Source: Streptomyces sp. NBC_01497 (GTDB lineage Bacteria; Actinomycetota; Actinomycetes; Streptomycetales; Streptomycetaceae). From it: 64,000 nucleotides of DNA. The notes under the pieces were generated by a model, which was given only the letters and a program-made list of their open reading frames with translations, did not search any database and was not told the DNA's origin. Both the position numbers and the translations under genes were made by a program. The stretch is taken from NCBI RefSeq assembly GCF_036250695.1, contig NZ_CP109427.1:7750001-7814000 (forward strand), in the 5' to 3' direction. Shown here one piece after another: positions 25,001-33,428 of this stretch (position 1 is its first letter; each line of letters starts with the position of its first letter).

Positions 25001-28000
25001 CTGACGACATGGGTCTCGGTCGGCCCGTAGTGGTTGTGCAGGTGTGCCCCGGGCATGCCGGCGAACCACCGCCGGATCGCGTCGGTGCACACGAGTTGCT
25101 CGCCCGCCGTGACCACGTCGCGCAGCCGCGACGGGTACAGACCCAGGTGGACGGCGTGCTCCGCCAGCAACTGCAGTGCCACGTAGGGCAGATGCAGGCG
25201 CTGCGCCCCCGTCGACTCCAACCGGCGCAGCAGTGCGGGGGGATCGTGCCGCAGATCCTGGTCGACGAGGTGCAGCAGGCCGCCGCCGCAGAGCGTGCCG
25301 AAGATCTCCTGGAAGGACACGTCGAAGGACAGCATCGAGAACTGCTGTGTGACGGCGGGCCCCGGCAGAGCGCCCGGTCCCTCCTGCCAGTGCAGCAGGT
25401 CGCACAGGGTGCGGTCGGCGACCTGCACGCCCTTGGGCGCGCCGGTGGACCCCGAGGTGAAGAGTGTGTACAGCGGCCTGGCGCCGCCGTCGCCCGGTGC
25501 GGGCAGCCGCACGGAGTCCGGGTGCGGTGTGTTCCCGGCCGGCCGGACGACCGGATGGCGCGGGGGCCCGCCCGGCGGGGCGACGGCGTCGAAGGCCGCG
25601 CCGCCGTCCGCCGCCAGCAGCACGCACAGCGGCTCGGCCTGTTCGAGCACCTGCCGCAGCAGGGCCGTCGGATAGGCCGGATCGAGAGGTACGGCGGTGA
25701 TCCCGAGGCGGGCCAGTGCCAGCAGGGCCACGACGTGTTCGACCGACGGCTCGAAGTACAGCGCGACGCGGCACGCACCGGGGTCGTCGGGGCCGGGCAG
25801 CGGGAACGCGCCGAGCAGTTCACCGGCCAGCGCCCGTGCGTGACGGTCGAGTTCGCCGTACGAGAGGACCCGGTCGCCCGACGCGAGAGCGGGCGCGTCG
25901 GGCCGCAGCGCCACCTGGCGCGCGAAGCCCTCGGCGACCGTACGGTAGGGCCCGGGACGTACCGGTGCGCCGGTGCCGTGGTCGGGCAGCGATCTGCGGT
26001 ACGGCCCGACGAGCCGCGCGGGGGTGGTCGTGCCGTCCTGGGCGAGGAGGTCGATCCCGCTCACGAACAGGGTGGCCAGGGCCTGCGCCTCGGCCGGGGT
26101 GAAGTGGTCCTCCGCGTACTCCCACAGGCAGTCGAAGCCGTCCCCGTGCTCGACGAGCGACAGGGTCAGGGGGCACTTCACCCCGGCCGGGGGCCGCCAC
26201 ACGGGTCGGGCCGAACACTCCCGCAGGTCGAGCGCGCCGAAGTCGGTGTTCTCCAGCACGAAGAGGAAGTCGAACGGTGCCGTGCCGGCAGCCGTGCCGG
26301 CGAACCCGTCCGCGGCCAGGACATCGGCGAGGACGACGTCCTGCCGCTCCAGCACCGCCCTGGCTCCCTCGGCGAGCCGGGCGACCTGGGCACGCAGCCC
26401 CTCGCGCGGCGCCACCGCCAGCGGCAGGAGCACGGTGTTGGCGAACATGCCGACACTGTGCTCGCATGCGGATATCGGGCGCCCCGCCGTCGGGGACGCC
26501 ACCCTCAGCCGGGTCCTCCCGGTCACTCCGTACGCACTCCACGCGAAGACACCGAGCAGCAACTCAAATCGCGTGAGGTTCAGTTCGGCGCAGAGGCGGT
26601 CCACGGTGGCGCGTCGCGCGACGTCGAGACCGCTCCGCAGCAGCCGCCCCCCGCCGGTGGAGGAGCGGGCGGACCGCAGGGGTTCCGCGACGCCGGCCCG
26701 GTCCCCGACGGCGTCGTCGGCCGCGTCGGCTTCGTAGTACCGCAGCAGTCCTTCGAGTTGTTCACGGTAGGCGGGCCCGCCACGCCAACGGGTCTGCCAG
26801 TCCGCGTGGTCGAGCGGTGTGTATCGCGGCCCGGCGGCGGATGGCCGGTCGCGGCCGCAGGGCCCGTCGAGCTCCGCCGCGTAGTCGGCCGACAGATGCT
26901 CGAACAGCACACCGAGGGACCAGCCGTCCACGGCGATGTGGTGGAGGTGGAGCAGCAGCACGCCGCCGTCGCCCGGGCTCGCGGAGCCGTCGGAGCCGTC
27001 GGAGCCGTCGGGGATGGCAGAGTCGTCGGAACCGCCGGAGCCGTGGGACGGCAGCCAGCACGCGCGCAGCATCCGGGGCACGGCCAGGTCGAAGGGTTCG
27101 GCGAAGAACCGGTCCGCGAACGCGAGGGCGTCCGCCTCCGCACGAGGCGGCCGGGAACCCGGGTCGTACCACGGGTCGTACGGCGCCCCGACGACCTGAC
27201 GCAGCCCTTCCTGCCCGGCCTCGAAGCCGGTACGCAGCGCCACATGGCGCTCCACGAGCCGGGTGAGTGCCCGGCGCAAGGCGTCCGGGTCGAGGCGGCC
27301 GTCGATCCGGAACGCCTGCCCCGCGTGGTAGGCGGGGGAGCCGGGGTCGCGCCGGTGCAGCAGCCACAGCCGCTGCTGCTCACTGGTGGCGGGAGCCGAA
27401 TCGGCCCCGGCCGGTCCGGCCGGCACGGGGTACGGCGAGTGGTCCGTGCCGTCCCCTTCCGCGCCGGCCGCGTCGAGAGCCGCGGCGATCCCGGCGAAGT
27501 CCGACCGCAGGACGAACGACGCCGACAGGTCCCTGTTCCATCGCCTGCGCGCCTCGAACCGCAGGCGCAGCGCCCCCAGCGAGTCCCCGCCGACGGCGGT
27601 CCAGCGGTCGCCCGGCCGCAGGTCCCGCGGACCGAGCAGACCGCCGGCCAGCTCCAGCACCTCGCGGCAGCGCTCCGTCACCGGGACCCCCTCGTCCACG
27701 GGGGCCCGCCACGGCGCACCGCCGAGGGACAGGAGGGCTTTCTCATCCACCTTGCCGTTCGCGGTGCGCGGCAGGTCCCCGACCCGGTGGATGTGGTGGG
27801 GCCGCATGTAGCCGGGCAGTCGCGCCGCCAGATGCCGGTCGAAGTCCTCGAACGACAGGCCGTCGTCGGCCACCACGTACGCGAGCAGTTCCCTGGGACC
27901 TCCCCGCCCCGGGACCCGGGTGCACACGTGCGCCTGCCGCACCCAGGGGTGGGCGCGTATCTGCCGTTCCACCTCGCCGGGCTCGATGCGAAATCCCCTG

Positions 28001-29412
28001 ACCTTCACCTGCCGGTCGGCCCGCCCGACGTAGGTGACGAGCCCGGCGCTGTCCGCGCGCACCAGGTCGCCGGTGCGGTAATGCCGGACAGGCGCACCGT
28101 CGGACCCCGGCAGGGTCACGAAGCGACTGCGTGTCTCTTCCGGCAGGTTGCGGTACCCGGCGGCGAGTCCCGCACCCGACAGGAGGAGCTCCGCCACCTC
28201 GCCGGGCGGCGCGGCCCGGGTGCCCCCGGGGACCGCGAACGCCACCCCGGTGCCCGGCAGCGGCCGCCCGATGGGGACGGAATCCCCGGGGAAGCCGCGG
28301 GGGATCGTGTGGGAGAGCGCGAAAGTGGTCGACTCGGTGGGCCCGTACACGTTGTGCAGACGAGTGGCGGATGACGCGTTGTGCTTGTACCAGCGCTGTA
28401 TGGCGGGCGAGTTGAGGGCTTCGCCGCCGACCAGCACGTCCCGGGCTCCGGCGAAGCAGCCGGGCACGGTGTCGGCGACGGCGTGGAAGAGGGCGGACGT
28501 GACGAACGCGATGTCCACTCCCTCCCGCAGCAACGCGGCGTCGAGCCGGTGCGGATCCTGGACCTCGTCGTCGCGGAGCACGACACAGGAGCCACCGGTG
28601 AGCAGCGGTGTCCACACCTCGAAACTGAGCGCGTCGAAAGCCGGGTTGGACATGCAGGCGAAGCGTGTGCCGGGCCGGAGGTCAAGGTAGCCGGGCGCGG
28701 CGAGGCGCAGGACACCCGCGTCGCGCACCTCGACACCCTTGGGCAGACCGGTCGTTCCCGAGGTGTAGAAGAGAAAGGACACGGGTTCCGCGACGGCGGA
28801 CATCCCCTCGCGGCCCTCGCCGGCGACCTGCTCGTGATCCGTCCCCTCGCCTTCCCCACCCACCGCTTCGGCCAAGCGGACGCCGGTGGAAGCCAGGAGA
28901 TCGTCCACCGCCAGCGGCAGCACCTCGCCGGGCAGGTCCGGGGGCGGTGTGCCGTCGTGGACGACGGCGACCGCACCCGAGTCCGCGAGGATGTGGCCGC
29001 GGCGGTGCGGTGGGCTCAGCCGGTCGAGGGGCACGACACACGCCCCCGCCCGCAGGACACCGAGCATGGCGCACACCAGGCGCCACGAACGGGGAAGCGC
29101 GAGGGCCACGGCCTGGCCGCGCCGCACACCCCGCGCGCGCAGGGCGGCGGCGACGGTGGCCGCCGCCGCGTCGAGCGCGGCGTGGTCGAGCCGGTGCTCA
29201 CCGTCGATCACCGCGTCGGCGTGCGGGGTACGCAGGGACTGCGCGTGGACGGCGCCCGCGAGGAGCCCCATCGGCGCGACCGGCACGGGAAGGCCCCCGC
29301 CGAGGGGGCCGCCGCTGCCGCCTCCCCGTGCGGCGGCCTTTCCGGTGCCGTCCCCGGCACCGCCGTCCCTGTCCGTGCCTGTGGCACGCGTCCTGGATGT
29401 GTCGGGTCGCAT
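19045..29412 (-). CDS. Hybrid NRPS/PKS: A-T-C-A-T-KS-KR-T-TE, no AT
   Basis: A 3455-residue megasynthase. A1 has YTSGTTGLPKG near 215; T1 GGDSL near 609; C HHIAVDGWS near 827; A2 FTSGSTGAPKG near 1320; T2 AGASSLD near 1742; KS has QSACSSSL near 1993, then EAHGTGT and IGHLGAA; KR has GGTGGIG near 2723 and DYAASAG near 2881; T3 GADSL near 3042; TE has GWSFGAW near 3283 and a THYGI His near 3427. After KS comes a flanking subdomain (LSSSSEAALRRDARR, LREGRPALRWRAA) and then the KR region, with no acyltransferase GHSxG. My alignment gives A1 code DAFFLGVTFK (aliphatic, Val/Ile-like) and A2 DVQHVAHVVK (proline). The start overlaps the previous stop; ATG at 29415 or 29412, with GGAGG upstream. An Ala/Pro/Thr/Gly linker of about 100 residues precedes the TE. 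Confidence 0.93.
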   Translation of the reverse strand: MRPDTSRTRATGTDRDGGAGDGTGKAAARGGGSGGPLGGGLPVPVAPMGLLAGAVHAQSLRTPHADAVIDGEHRLDHAALDAAAATVAAALRARGVRRGQAVALALPRSWRLVCAMLGVLRAGACVVPLDRLSPPHRRGHILADSGAVAVVHDGTPPPDLPGEVLPLAVDDLLASTGVRLAEAVGGEGEGTDHEQVAGEGREGMSAVAEPVSFLFYTSGTTGLPKGVEVRDAGVLRLAAPGYLDLRPGTRFACMSNPAFDALSFEVWTPLLTGGSCVVLRDDEVQDPHRLDAALLREGVDIAFVTSALFHAVADTVPGCFAGARDVLVGGEALNSPAIQRWYKHNASSATRLHNVYGPTESTTFALSHTIPRGFPGDSVPIGRPLPGTGVAFAVPGGTRAAPPGEVAELLLSGAGLAAGYRNLPEETRSRFVTLPGSDGAPVRHYRTGDLVRADSAGLVTYVGRADRQVKVRGFRIEPGEVERQIRAHPWVRQAHVCTRVPGRGGPRELLAYVVADDGLSFEDFDRHLAARLPGYMRPHHIHRVGDLPRTANGKVDEKALLSLGGAPWRAPVDEGVPVTERCREVLELAGGLLGPRDLRPGDRWTAVGGDSLGALRLRFEARRRWNRDLSASFVLRSDFAGIAAALDAAGAEGDGTDHSPYPVPAGPAGADSAPATSEQQRLWLLHRRDPGSPAYHAGQAFRIDGRLDPDALRRALTRLVERHVALRTGFEAGQEGLRQVVGAPYDPWYDPGSRPPRAEADALAFADRFFAEPFDLAVPRMLRACWLPSHGSGGSDDSAIPDGSDGSDGSASPGDGGVLLLHLHHIAVDGWSLGVLFEHLSADYAAELDGPCGRDRPSAAGPRYTPLDHADWQTRWRGGPAYREQLEGLLRYYEADAADDAVGDRAGVAEPLRSARSSTGGGRLLRSGLDVARRATVDRLCAELNLTRFELLLGVFAWSAYGVTGRTRLRVASPTAGRPISACEHSVGMFANTVLLPLAVAPREGLRAQVARLAEGARAVLERQDVVLADVLAADGFAGTAAGTAPFDFLFVLENTDFGALDLRECSARPVWRPPAGVKCPLTLSLVEHGDGFDCLWEYAEDHFTPAEAQALATLFVSGIDLLAQDGTTTPARLVGPYRRSLPDHGTGAPVRPGPYRTVAEGFARQVALRPDAPALASGDRVLSYGELDRHARALAGELLGAFPLPGPDDPGACRVALYFEPSVEHVVALLALARLGITAVPLDPAYPTALLRQVLEQAEPLCVLLAADGGAAFDAVAPPGGPPRHPVVRPAGNTPHPDSVRLPAPGDGGARPLYTLFTSGSTGAPKGVQVADRTLCDLLHWQEGPGALPGPAVTQQFSMLSFDVSFQEIFGTLCGGGLLHLVDQDLRHDPPALLRRLESTGAQRLHLPYVALQLLAEHAVHLGLYPSRLRDVVTAGEQLVCTDAIRRWFAGMPGAHLHNHYGPTETHVVSALRLDGDPAHWPERPAVGSAVSGALLRVVDEGDEPVPAGCTGDLLIGGSMVSRCYLGDQGLNERRFVELPGLGLFYRSGDRARFDTAGLLHFAGRDDQQIKFSGHRLELGQVEAALLRHPDVVSAVVVRDGGALVGCVQCHAGRGDVTHEGLSAHLASLLPPFVRLDRFRLLTVLPRTPSGKLDRKAALTAPGEDLPHDPGAGPGGRTGPPVRSGGTGRPLDAEPVGPRSARPRASGPVGSAPLEARLAEAFREVTGRTVESGSTFFAAGASSLDLMRFHLHCTTRLGFGFSVTDLFEHVTVAALARFLDAGAAAGGSPGEGNTGTAGAGDEAPGGAAGQPVAAADTAPLPGRGHVTGSRTPSGEPVAVVGMAVRLPGAPDLASFWRMTAGGGRGITHFEAAAGLVGARSQLDGPLAFDPGHFGISPQEARLMDPQQRQLLMSCVEALAHAGIGDTSRVRVGLVAGAGENTYFQAMLRDGDPSQLPDGFQMALHHEKDFLATKAAFHLGLTGPALTTQSACSSSLVAVHVAAGMLRQGDAEVMLAGGVLVDTELTDGYRYRPQHIFSPDGHCRPFSDDAAGTVGGSGAGVVVLKPLSTARRDGDTVYAVLTGSAVNNDGSDKMSYSAPSLTGQRTVIRDALRRSGRTGADIGYVEAHGTGTRLGDPIEVAALRQALGATEPGTCALSSVKSQIGHLGAAAGVVGLVRASLALHHGEIPPTVDFHAPNPAFGDDLAPFHIPTRAEPWPAGRDRVASVSSFGIGGTNAHVVLEDGSATTREAESAARTPNAAASPERCLVLSSSSEAALRRDARRIADHLAARPDTFAQTVRHLREGRPALRWRAAAPCADAAAAVAWLRAVGEDGGTGAVRTTPGPDLPPLAPAGLDARDLADAWTAGRPIAGTGEPAPAPWDFPPPAFDPRDHVFARLPASGARTGPALGPAAARTGSSEPPTHPRTSLAAGPALPAPAGTPLAPPAGATDGPPRLAEADWLHQPQWVRSHRAATGARPRPGPGEAARSPRALVVVTDGEVPPGALRPFADRHAHVVHATAGPGFERRGDGAYQVDPVDPASLRLLIDAVADSGHAGIDWLHALPLAVSGVPGPGTLEHARRACLDAPAALLQAVTGRPGTPPVRPWWLSYGARPVDGTVTRPELGLLAGAATVAEQEGFPRGHWVDLPTDDLGACAGGLAELVAHAGRVPGAHGTARNTGIPAQLALRQGFWWRPATVPVDAGPAGTPALPAGGDHLILGGTGGIGTAVAQWLLERGTGRVLLLARRPHLPDALRRWADRVVLVEADLRAAEPGGSGGAGAISGSGAPGGADDSGGIESVLAAIARRTQSLAGVVHAAGVPDGALLARRDADAARAGTAARLAGALLVERIIARFAPATALYCSSMSALLGGVGQFDYAASAGLLDAFAHHRGGADDTTARFTVDWDVWRETGMALRVPGADARHRAHLARGLDVAEGLRVLDRTYALQLPHLLVSTTGLEASRVFYEGAAPQEGRVRPADGDGSPLPAPMVAAPPPDGPPDAAQGPSGDSAPALLDAWLRDLLGLDAIDPDAALYDLGADSLTMLDLISEVKRHFDIELELSWLSHQVSLAEILAKLRERAPAGGGPDGGTAHAATLAAAPESGTRSASVTAAHAAPGTGTGTAPGSAPETGTGPAPVEAPGTPTTSGTPPLAATGSGPAVGTAPAVVAPAGAGRTPNPRAAAAPAGRARTAHVAIETWQRGTGPDVLCLVHPVGGDIQAYRSLVSALGPHATVCLIADPALGDPAAPEWTLADRASHYRAALRARFPGDAAHLRLAGWSFGAWVALEMACRAEAEDDSFAGLDLLDPPPPESGPLHLHYDDGELETVFAAELSQGGGNGAEGPSRGGEGARAYAERLAHCCRANLRSMAQHRVRPLAATPTRLWLAGRPVEGLPSPPPASGQEALWHPYLPESATCTVLDTTHYGIVRGEHARTVAAALDASLSRTGGDAT

Positions 29413-32400
29413 CATGCCTCCGTGGTGTGCGGCCCGGTCACGGCGGGCGTGTTGCGCGGTGGGGCGGCCATGCGCGCCAGTTCGTCCTCGATCAGCCGTG
29501 CCACGTGCGGCACTTCGTCGCTCTCCAGCAGATCCCAGTGACCGCAAGACACCGGCTCGACCAGCAGGCCGCCCCCCGCGCGGCGGCGCCAGAAGTCGCG
29601 GGCTGCCGCGGCGTCGTCGTCCGCGCCGTCCGCGGCCTGGACGAACACGAGGCGCGCCGGGGACGGCGGCACCGCGTAGTCGCGTGCCGTCATCCGGTTG
29701 TGGTTGTAGATGCGGAAGTACCGGTCGACCTGGTCGTCCTCGATGCCGGGGTACATCCCGTTGAAGCGCACCAGTTTGTCGCGGAACTCGGCCGCGTCGA
29801 CCGGGGTGATGGACCGCAGCACCTCGGTGTCGTCCGTCGCGAACGTGTCGAGGAGGACGACGGTGAGCCGCTCGTGTCCCGCGTCCGCGAGCAGGCGTCC
29901 CATCTCGTGGGCGACGAGGCCGCCGTACGACAACCCGCACAGCACCAGGGACTCGCCCGGCTCGGGTGCGACGAGCCGCAGATAGGCCTCGGCCATCGCC
30001 CGCACACTCGGCAGCGCCTCCTCGCCCGCCTCTATGCCGGGCGACTGGATGCCGCTGACGCCGATGTGTCCCGGCAGCGCGCTCGCCAGTGACAGGTAGC
30101 AGAAGGCCGTTCCGCCCGCCGGGTGCACACACACCACCCGCTGCCGTCCGTCACCCGCGCGGAACTCGACCAGACTCCCGGACCGCGCGCCGGCCGAGCC
30201 CCGGCGCACATGTGCCGCGAACGCCTCCAGAGTGGGATGGCGCAGCACGTCCTGGACGGGCAGCCGCACCCCGAACTCCTCCCGCACGGCGTGCGTCATC
30301 TTGATGGCGGAGAGGGACGTGCCGCCGATGTCGAAGAAGTTGTCGCACACGCCGATGGACGGGTGCAGCAGGACCCGGCTCCATATCCGGTGCAGCGCCA
30401 TCTCGGTGTGGTCGCGCGGACTGGCGGTGTTGACCTGCCCGGACGGTGCGGCCGGCGCGAGGGCGAGGAGGGCCGCCCGGTCCAGCTTGCCGCTGCGGTT
30501 GACCGGCAGCCGCTCCAGCTCCACGAAGACGGCCGGGATCATGTGGTCCGGGAGCAGTGGGGCCAGCGCCGCCCGCCAGCCGCCTGGCGGCGCCGCGCGG
30601 TCGCGCAGCCCGAGCCCGGCGATCAGTCGTGCTTCACCGGTCGCGTCGCGGTCCGGCAGGACGGCCGCCTCGCGTACACCGGGGAGCCGCAGGAGCGCCG
30701 CCTCGATCTCGGCGGGTTCGATGCGGAAGCCGCGCAGCTTGACCTGGTCGTCGGCGCGGCCCGCGTACACCGCGTTGCCGTCCGGCAGCCAGCGGGCCAG
30801 GTCACCGGTGCGGTAGACCCGTTCGCCGGCCCGGAAGGGGTCGGGCAGGAAGCGCTCGGCGGTCAGGTCGGCGCGGTGCAGGTAGCCCCGGGCGAGGGAC
30901 GCCCCGCCGAGGAATACCTCGCCCACCACGCCCGGTGGCACCGGCCGCAGCCGCTCGTCGAGGAGGTAGAGCCGGGTGCCGGGCAGCGGCCTGCCGATCG
31001 GGGCGGGTCGCTCCAGCGGTTTCGGGTCGGTGTGGGCGGTGGAGTACAGCGTCGCCTCGGTCGGACCGTAGCCGAAGCAGATCCGCAGTCCCGGCAGGTG
31101 CCGGCACATCCGGGCCAGAGCGGCTTCGGACAGCGGCTCAACGCCGGTCAGCAGGCGCCGCAGGGACAGACCCGCGAGCCTGGGCCCGGGTGCCTCGTCG
31201 ATCCAGCGGACGTACGCGGGCGGCAGGAACGCCTGGACGACGCGGTGTTCCCGCAGCCAGGCCATCAGCTCCTCGGGGTCCGTGCGAACCGCGTCGGGTA
31301 CGAGGTGCAGGGTGGCGCCGGTGGTCAGCGGCATCAGGATCTCGTGGACGGACGCGTCGAACCCGGTGCTGGACCACGCGGAGGCGGCCTGCCCGGGGAA
31401 CGTGCCGAACCGCTCGCACCAGGTGAGCAGCAGGTTCATGACACTTCCGTGGGTGACCGCGACCCCCTTCGGCCGGCCCGTCGAGCCCGAGGTGTAGATG
31501 ACGTACGCCAGATCCGCCGGCGTCACCACGGCGCCGGGCGCACCGTCCTCGGGGGCACCGGCCCCGGCGCCCCCCTCCGCCTCGGCGTCGGCGAACCGTG
31601 TCCACCCCGCCGGCGGCACCGGCGCGTCGCTGAGGACGAGCGCGGGCGCGGCGTCCTCGACCATCGCCCCCAGGCGCTCCAGCGGCTGCCCCGGATCCAG
31701 CGGCAAGTACGCCGCGCCCGCCTTCAGCACACCGAGCACGCCCACGACCAACTCGACGCTGCGGCCCGTGTGCAGGGCGACCACCTGGCCGCGCCGCACC
31801 CCGCGGCGGATCAGCGCGTGCGCCAGCCGGCCGGCCCGCCGATCCAGCGTCGCGTAGTCGAGGGACACCGAGCCGCACACCAGCGCGGGCGCGGCGGGCC
31901 GTTCCCGTACCTGCGCCTCGAAAGCCGTGACGGGGCCGCCCGCCCAGGCGGCGGGGACCTCCGGTGGCGGGCCGCCGTCGCTCCACCGGTCCAGCAGGCG
32001 GCGCTCCTCCTCGGGCTCCAGCAGGGACGACGCTGAGGGGTCCTGCTCGGGATCCTCCACCAGCCGTGAAAGGAGCCGCACGAGGAACGAGACGAACCGC
32101 TCCACCGTCGAGCGGTCGAACAAGGCGGTCGCGTAGTCCAGTTCACCGGTGATCCGGCCGTCCACCTCGGCGAGCCCGAGCGCCAGGTCGAACTTGGCGG
32201 GCGCGTAAGGCATCGGGAGCGGCGTCACCTCGACGCCCGGCAGCCGGAGCATCCCCTCCAGCGGGGGCATCCAGGCGAACAGCGTCTGGAACAGCGGAGT
32301 GTGTCCGGCGCTGCGCGGCGGGTTGACCGCCTCGACCACCCGCGAGAACGGCAGGGCGACATGCGCGAGCCCCTCCCGCAGCGTCCGGCGCACCTCGCGC

Positions 32401-33428
32401 AGCAGCTCGGCCCCGGTGCGGGAGGCGGACACATCGACGCGCAGGGCGAGGGTGTTGACGAAGAACCCCATGACGTTCTCGGCCGCAAGACCCCGGCGGT
32501 TCGCCGTCGGCAGGCCGACAACGATGTCGGTCTCGCCGCTCAGGCGCGCCAGCAGGACGTACCAACCCGTCATGAGCACCGTGTACAGGGAGACCTCGTA
32601 CCGGGCGGCCAACTCCTTGAGAGCGAGGGTGAGATCCTCGCCGATCCCGACCGGTACCCGTCCGCCGTCGAAGACCTGGACGGGCGGCCTGGGCCGGTCG
32701 GACGGCAGCTCCAGCAACGGCGGAGCGCCGGTCAACCGCCGCTTCCAGTAGTCCTCGTGCGCGGCGGGCCCCGCCTCGCCGCTCCGGTCCAGCCAGGCGC
32801 GCTGCTCGCGCGCGTAGTCGGTGTACTTGCGCTCCGGCGCCGGGAGTTCGCTGTCCGCGCCGCGCAGCAGGGACTCATGCAGGACGCCGAGATCGGAGAG
32901 CATGACGTTCTGGGACCAGCCGTCGAAGACGATGTGATGGGCCGTCAGTATCAGTACGTGTTCCTCGGCCGCCTGCGTCAGCAGGCGTCCCCTGATGAGG
33001 GGGCCGGCCGCGAGGTCGAACGGCAGCCCGCACTCCTCGCGCAGTACCGCGTCGATCCGCGCCCGGGTGTCCGCGAGCCCGCCAAGATCCTCCCGGCTCA
33101 GCCGGAACCCCGCCCCCGGCGGATCCACCACCTGCTCCGCCGTCCCGTCCGGTGTCGCGACTAGCCGGGTGCGCAGGATCTCGTGCCGGTCCATCAGCGC
33201 GTCGAACGCCCCGGCCAGCACCGCAGGATCCAGCGGCCCGGACAGCCGGAACCCCATCTGCTCGTTGTACGCGACGCCTGCGCCGTCGGTCTGCGCCAGC
33301 GCCCACAGTCGCTCCTGCCCGGCGGACAGCGGTGCGCGGGTCCGGTCGTCAGCTGCCCGGGGGCCGGTGGCCGAGGCTTCGTGCGGCCTCGGGACGGTCG
33401 TGTCGTGGGGGGTGTGCGGTACGGACAA
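29412..33428 (-). CDS. NRPS module C-A-T-TE
   Basis: A 1338-residue single-module synthetase. Condensation domain: SAGQERLWAL at the start and HHIVFDGWS near residue 164. Adenylation domain: YTSGSTGRPKG near 646, GYGPTEATLYS, YRTGDLARW and the Lys in NRSGKLDR. Thiolation: DNFFDIGGTSLSA near 1036. Thioesterase: GLSYGG Ser near 1166 and the GHW His near 1298. By my alignment the specificity code is DAHFLGGLYK, for which I know no clear match. The start is given as TTG 33428 because AGGGGAAAGGG lies just upstream; GTG 33482 is the alternative but has no ribosome binding site. It is the first gene of the operon and its stop overlaps the next start. A C domain at the front implies an upstream donor or an acyl-CoA starter. 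Confidence 0.92.
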   Translation of the reverse strand: MSVPHTPHDTTVPRPHEASATGPRAADDRTRAPLSAGQERLWALAQTDGAGVAYNEQMGFRLSGPLDPAVLAGAFDALMDRHEILRTRLVATPDGTAEQVVDPPGAGFRLSREDLGGLADTRARIDAVLREECGLPFDLAAGPLIRGRLLTQAAEEHVLILTAHHIVFDGWSQNVMLSDLGVLHESLLRGADSELPAPERKYTDYAREQRAWLDRSGEAGPAAHEDYWKRRLTGAPPLLELPSDRPRPPVQVFDGGRVPVGIGEDLTLALKELAARYEVSLYTVLMTGWYVLLARLSGETDIVVGLPTANRRGLAAENVMGFFVNTLALRVDVSASRTGAELLREVRRTLREGLAHVALPFSRVVEAVNPPRSAGHTPLFQTLFAWMPPLEGMLRLPGVEVTPLPMPYAPAKFDLALGLAEVDGRITGELDYATALFDRSTVERFVSFLVRLLSRLVEDPEQDPSASSLLEPEEERRLLDRWSDGGPPPEVPAAWAGGPVTAFEAQVRERPAAPALVCGSVSLDYATLDRRAGRLAHALIRRGVRRGQVVALHTGRSVELVVGVLGVLKAGAAYLPLDPGQPLERLGAMVEDAAPALVLSDAPVPPAGWTRFADAEAEGGAGAGAPEDGAPGAVVTPADLAYVIYTSGSTGRPKGVAVTHGSVMNLLLTWCERFGTFPGQAASAWSSTGFDASVHEILMPLTTGATLHLVPDAVRTDPEELMAWLREHRVVQAFLPPAYVRWIDEAPGPRLAGLSLRRLLTGVEPLSEAALARMCRHLPGLRICFGYGPTEATLYSTAHTDPKPLERPAPIGRPLPGTRLYLLDERLRPVPPGVVGEVFLGGASLARGYLHRADLTAERFLPDPFRAGERVYRTGDLARWLPDGNAVYAGRADDQVKLRGFRIEPAEIEAALLRLPGVREAAVLPDRDATGEARLIAGLGLRDRAAPPGGWRAALAPLLPDHMIPAVFVELERLPVNRSGKLDRAALLALAPAAPSGQVNTASPRDHTEMALHRIWSRVLLHPSIGVCDNFFDIGGTSLSAIKMTHAVREEFGVRLPVQDVLRHPTLEAFAAHVRRGSAGARSGSLVEFRAGDGRQRVVCVHPAGGTAFCYLSLASALPGHIGVSGIQSPGIEAGEEALPSVRAMAEAYLRLVAPEPGESLVLCGLSYGGLVAHEMGRLLADAGHERLTVVLLDTFATDDTEVLRSITPVDAAEFRDKLVRFNGMYPGIEDDQVDRYFRIYNHNRMTARDYAVPPSPARLVFVQAADGADDDAAAARDFWRRRAGGGLLVEPVSCGHWDLLESDEVPHVARLIEDELARMAAPPRNTPAVTGPHTTEA

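Noticed and set aside
21160..28374. A very long plus-strand open frame (over 2400 codons) opposite the NRPS/PKS gene.
   Set aside because: Its translation is Arg/Gly/Val-rich without domains, while the minus strand gives textbook NRPS and PKS motifs. Long antisense frames are common at this GC content.
29416..30132. An N-terminal extension of the large NRPS/PKS frame up to 30132.
   Set aside because: The extension lies inside the thioesterase of the upstream NRPS and is Arg-rich; the overlapping stop/start at 29415-29410 with GGAGG marks the true start.
19045..33428. The NRPS operon as a siderophore pathway linked to the iron-regulated acylase fusion.
   Set aside because: No iron box precedes the operon, no hydroxylase or catechol gene is present, and the predicted residues (aliphatic, Pro) are not typical of siderophores. 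Proximity alone is not enough.
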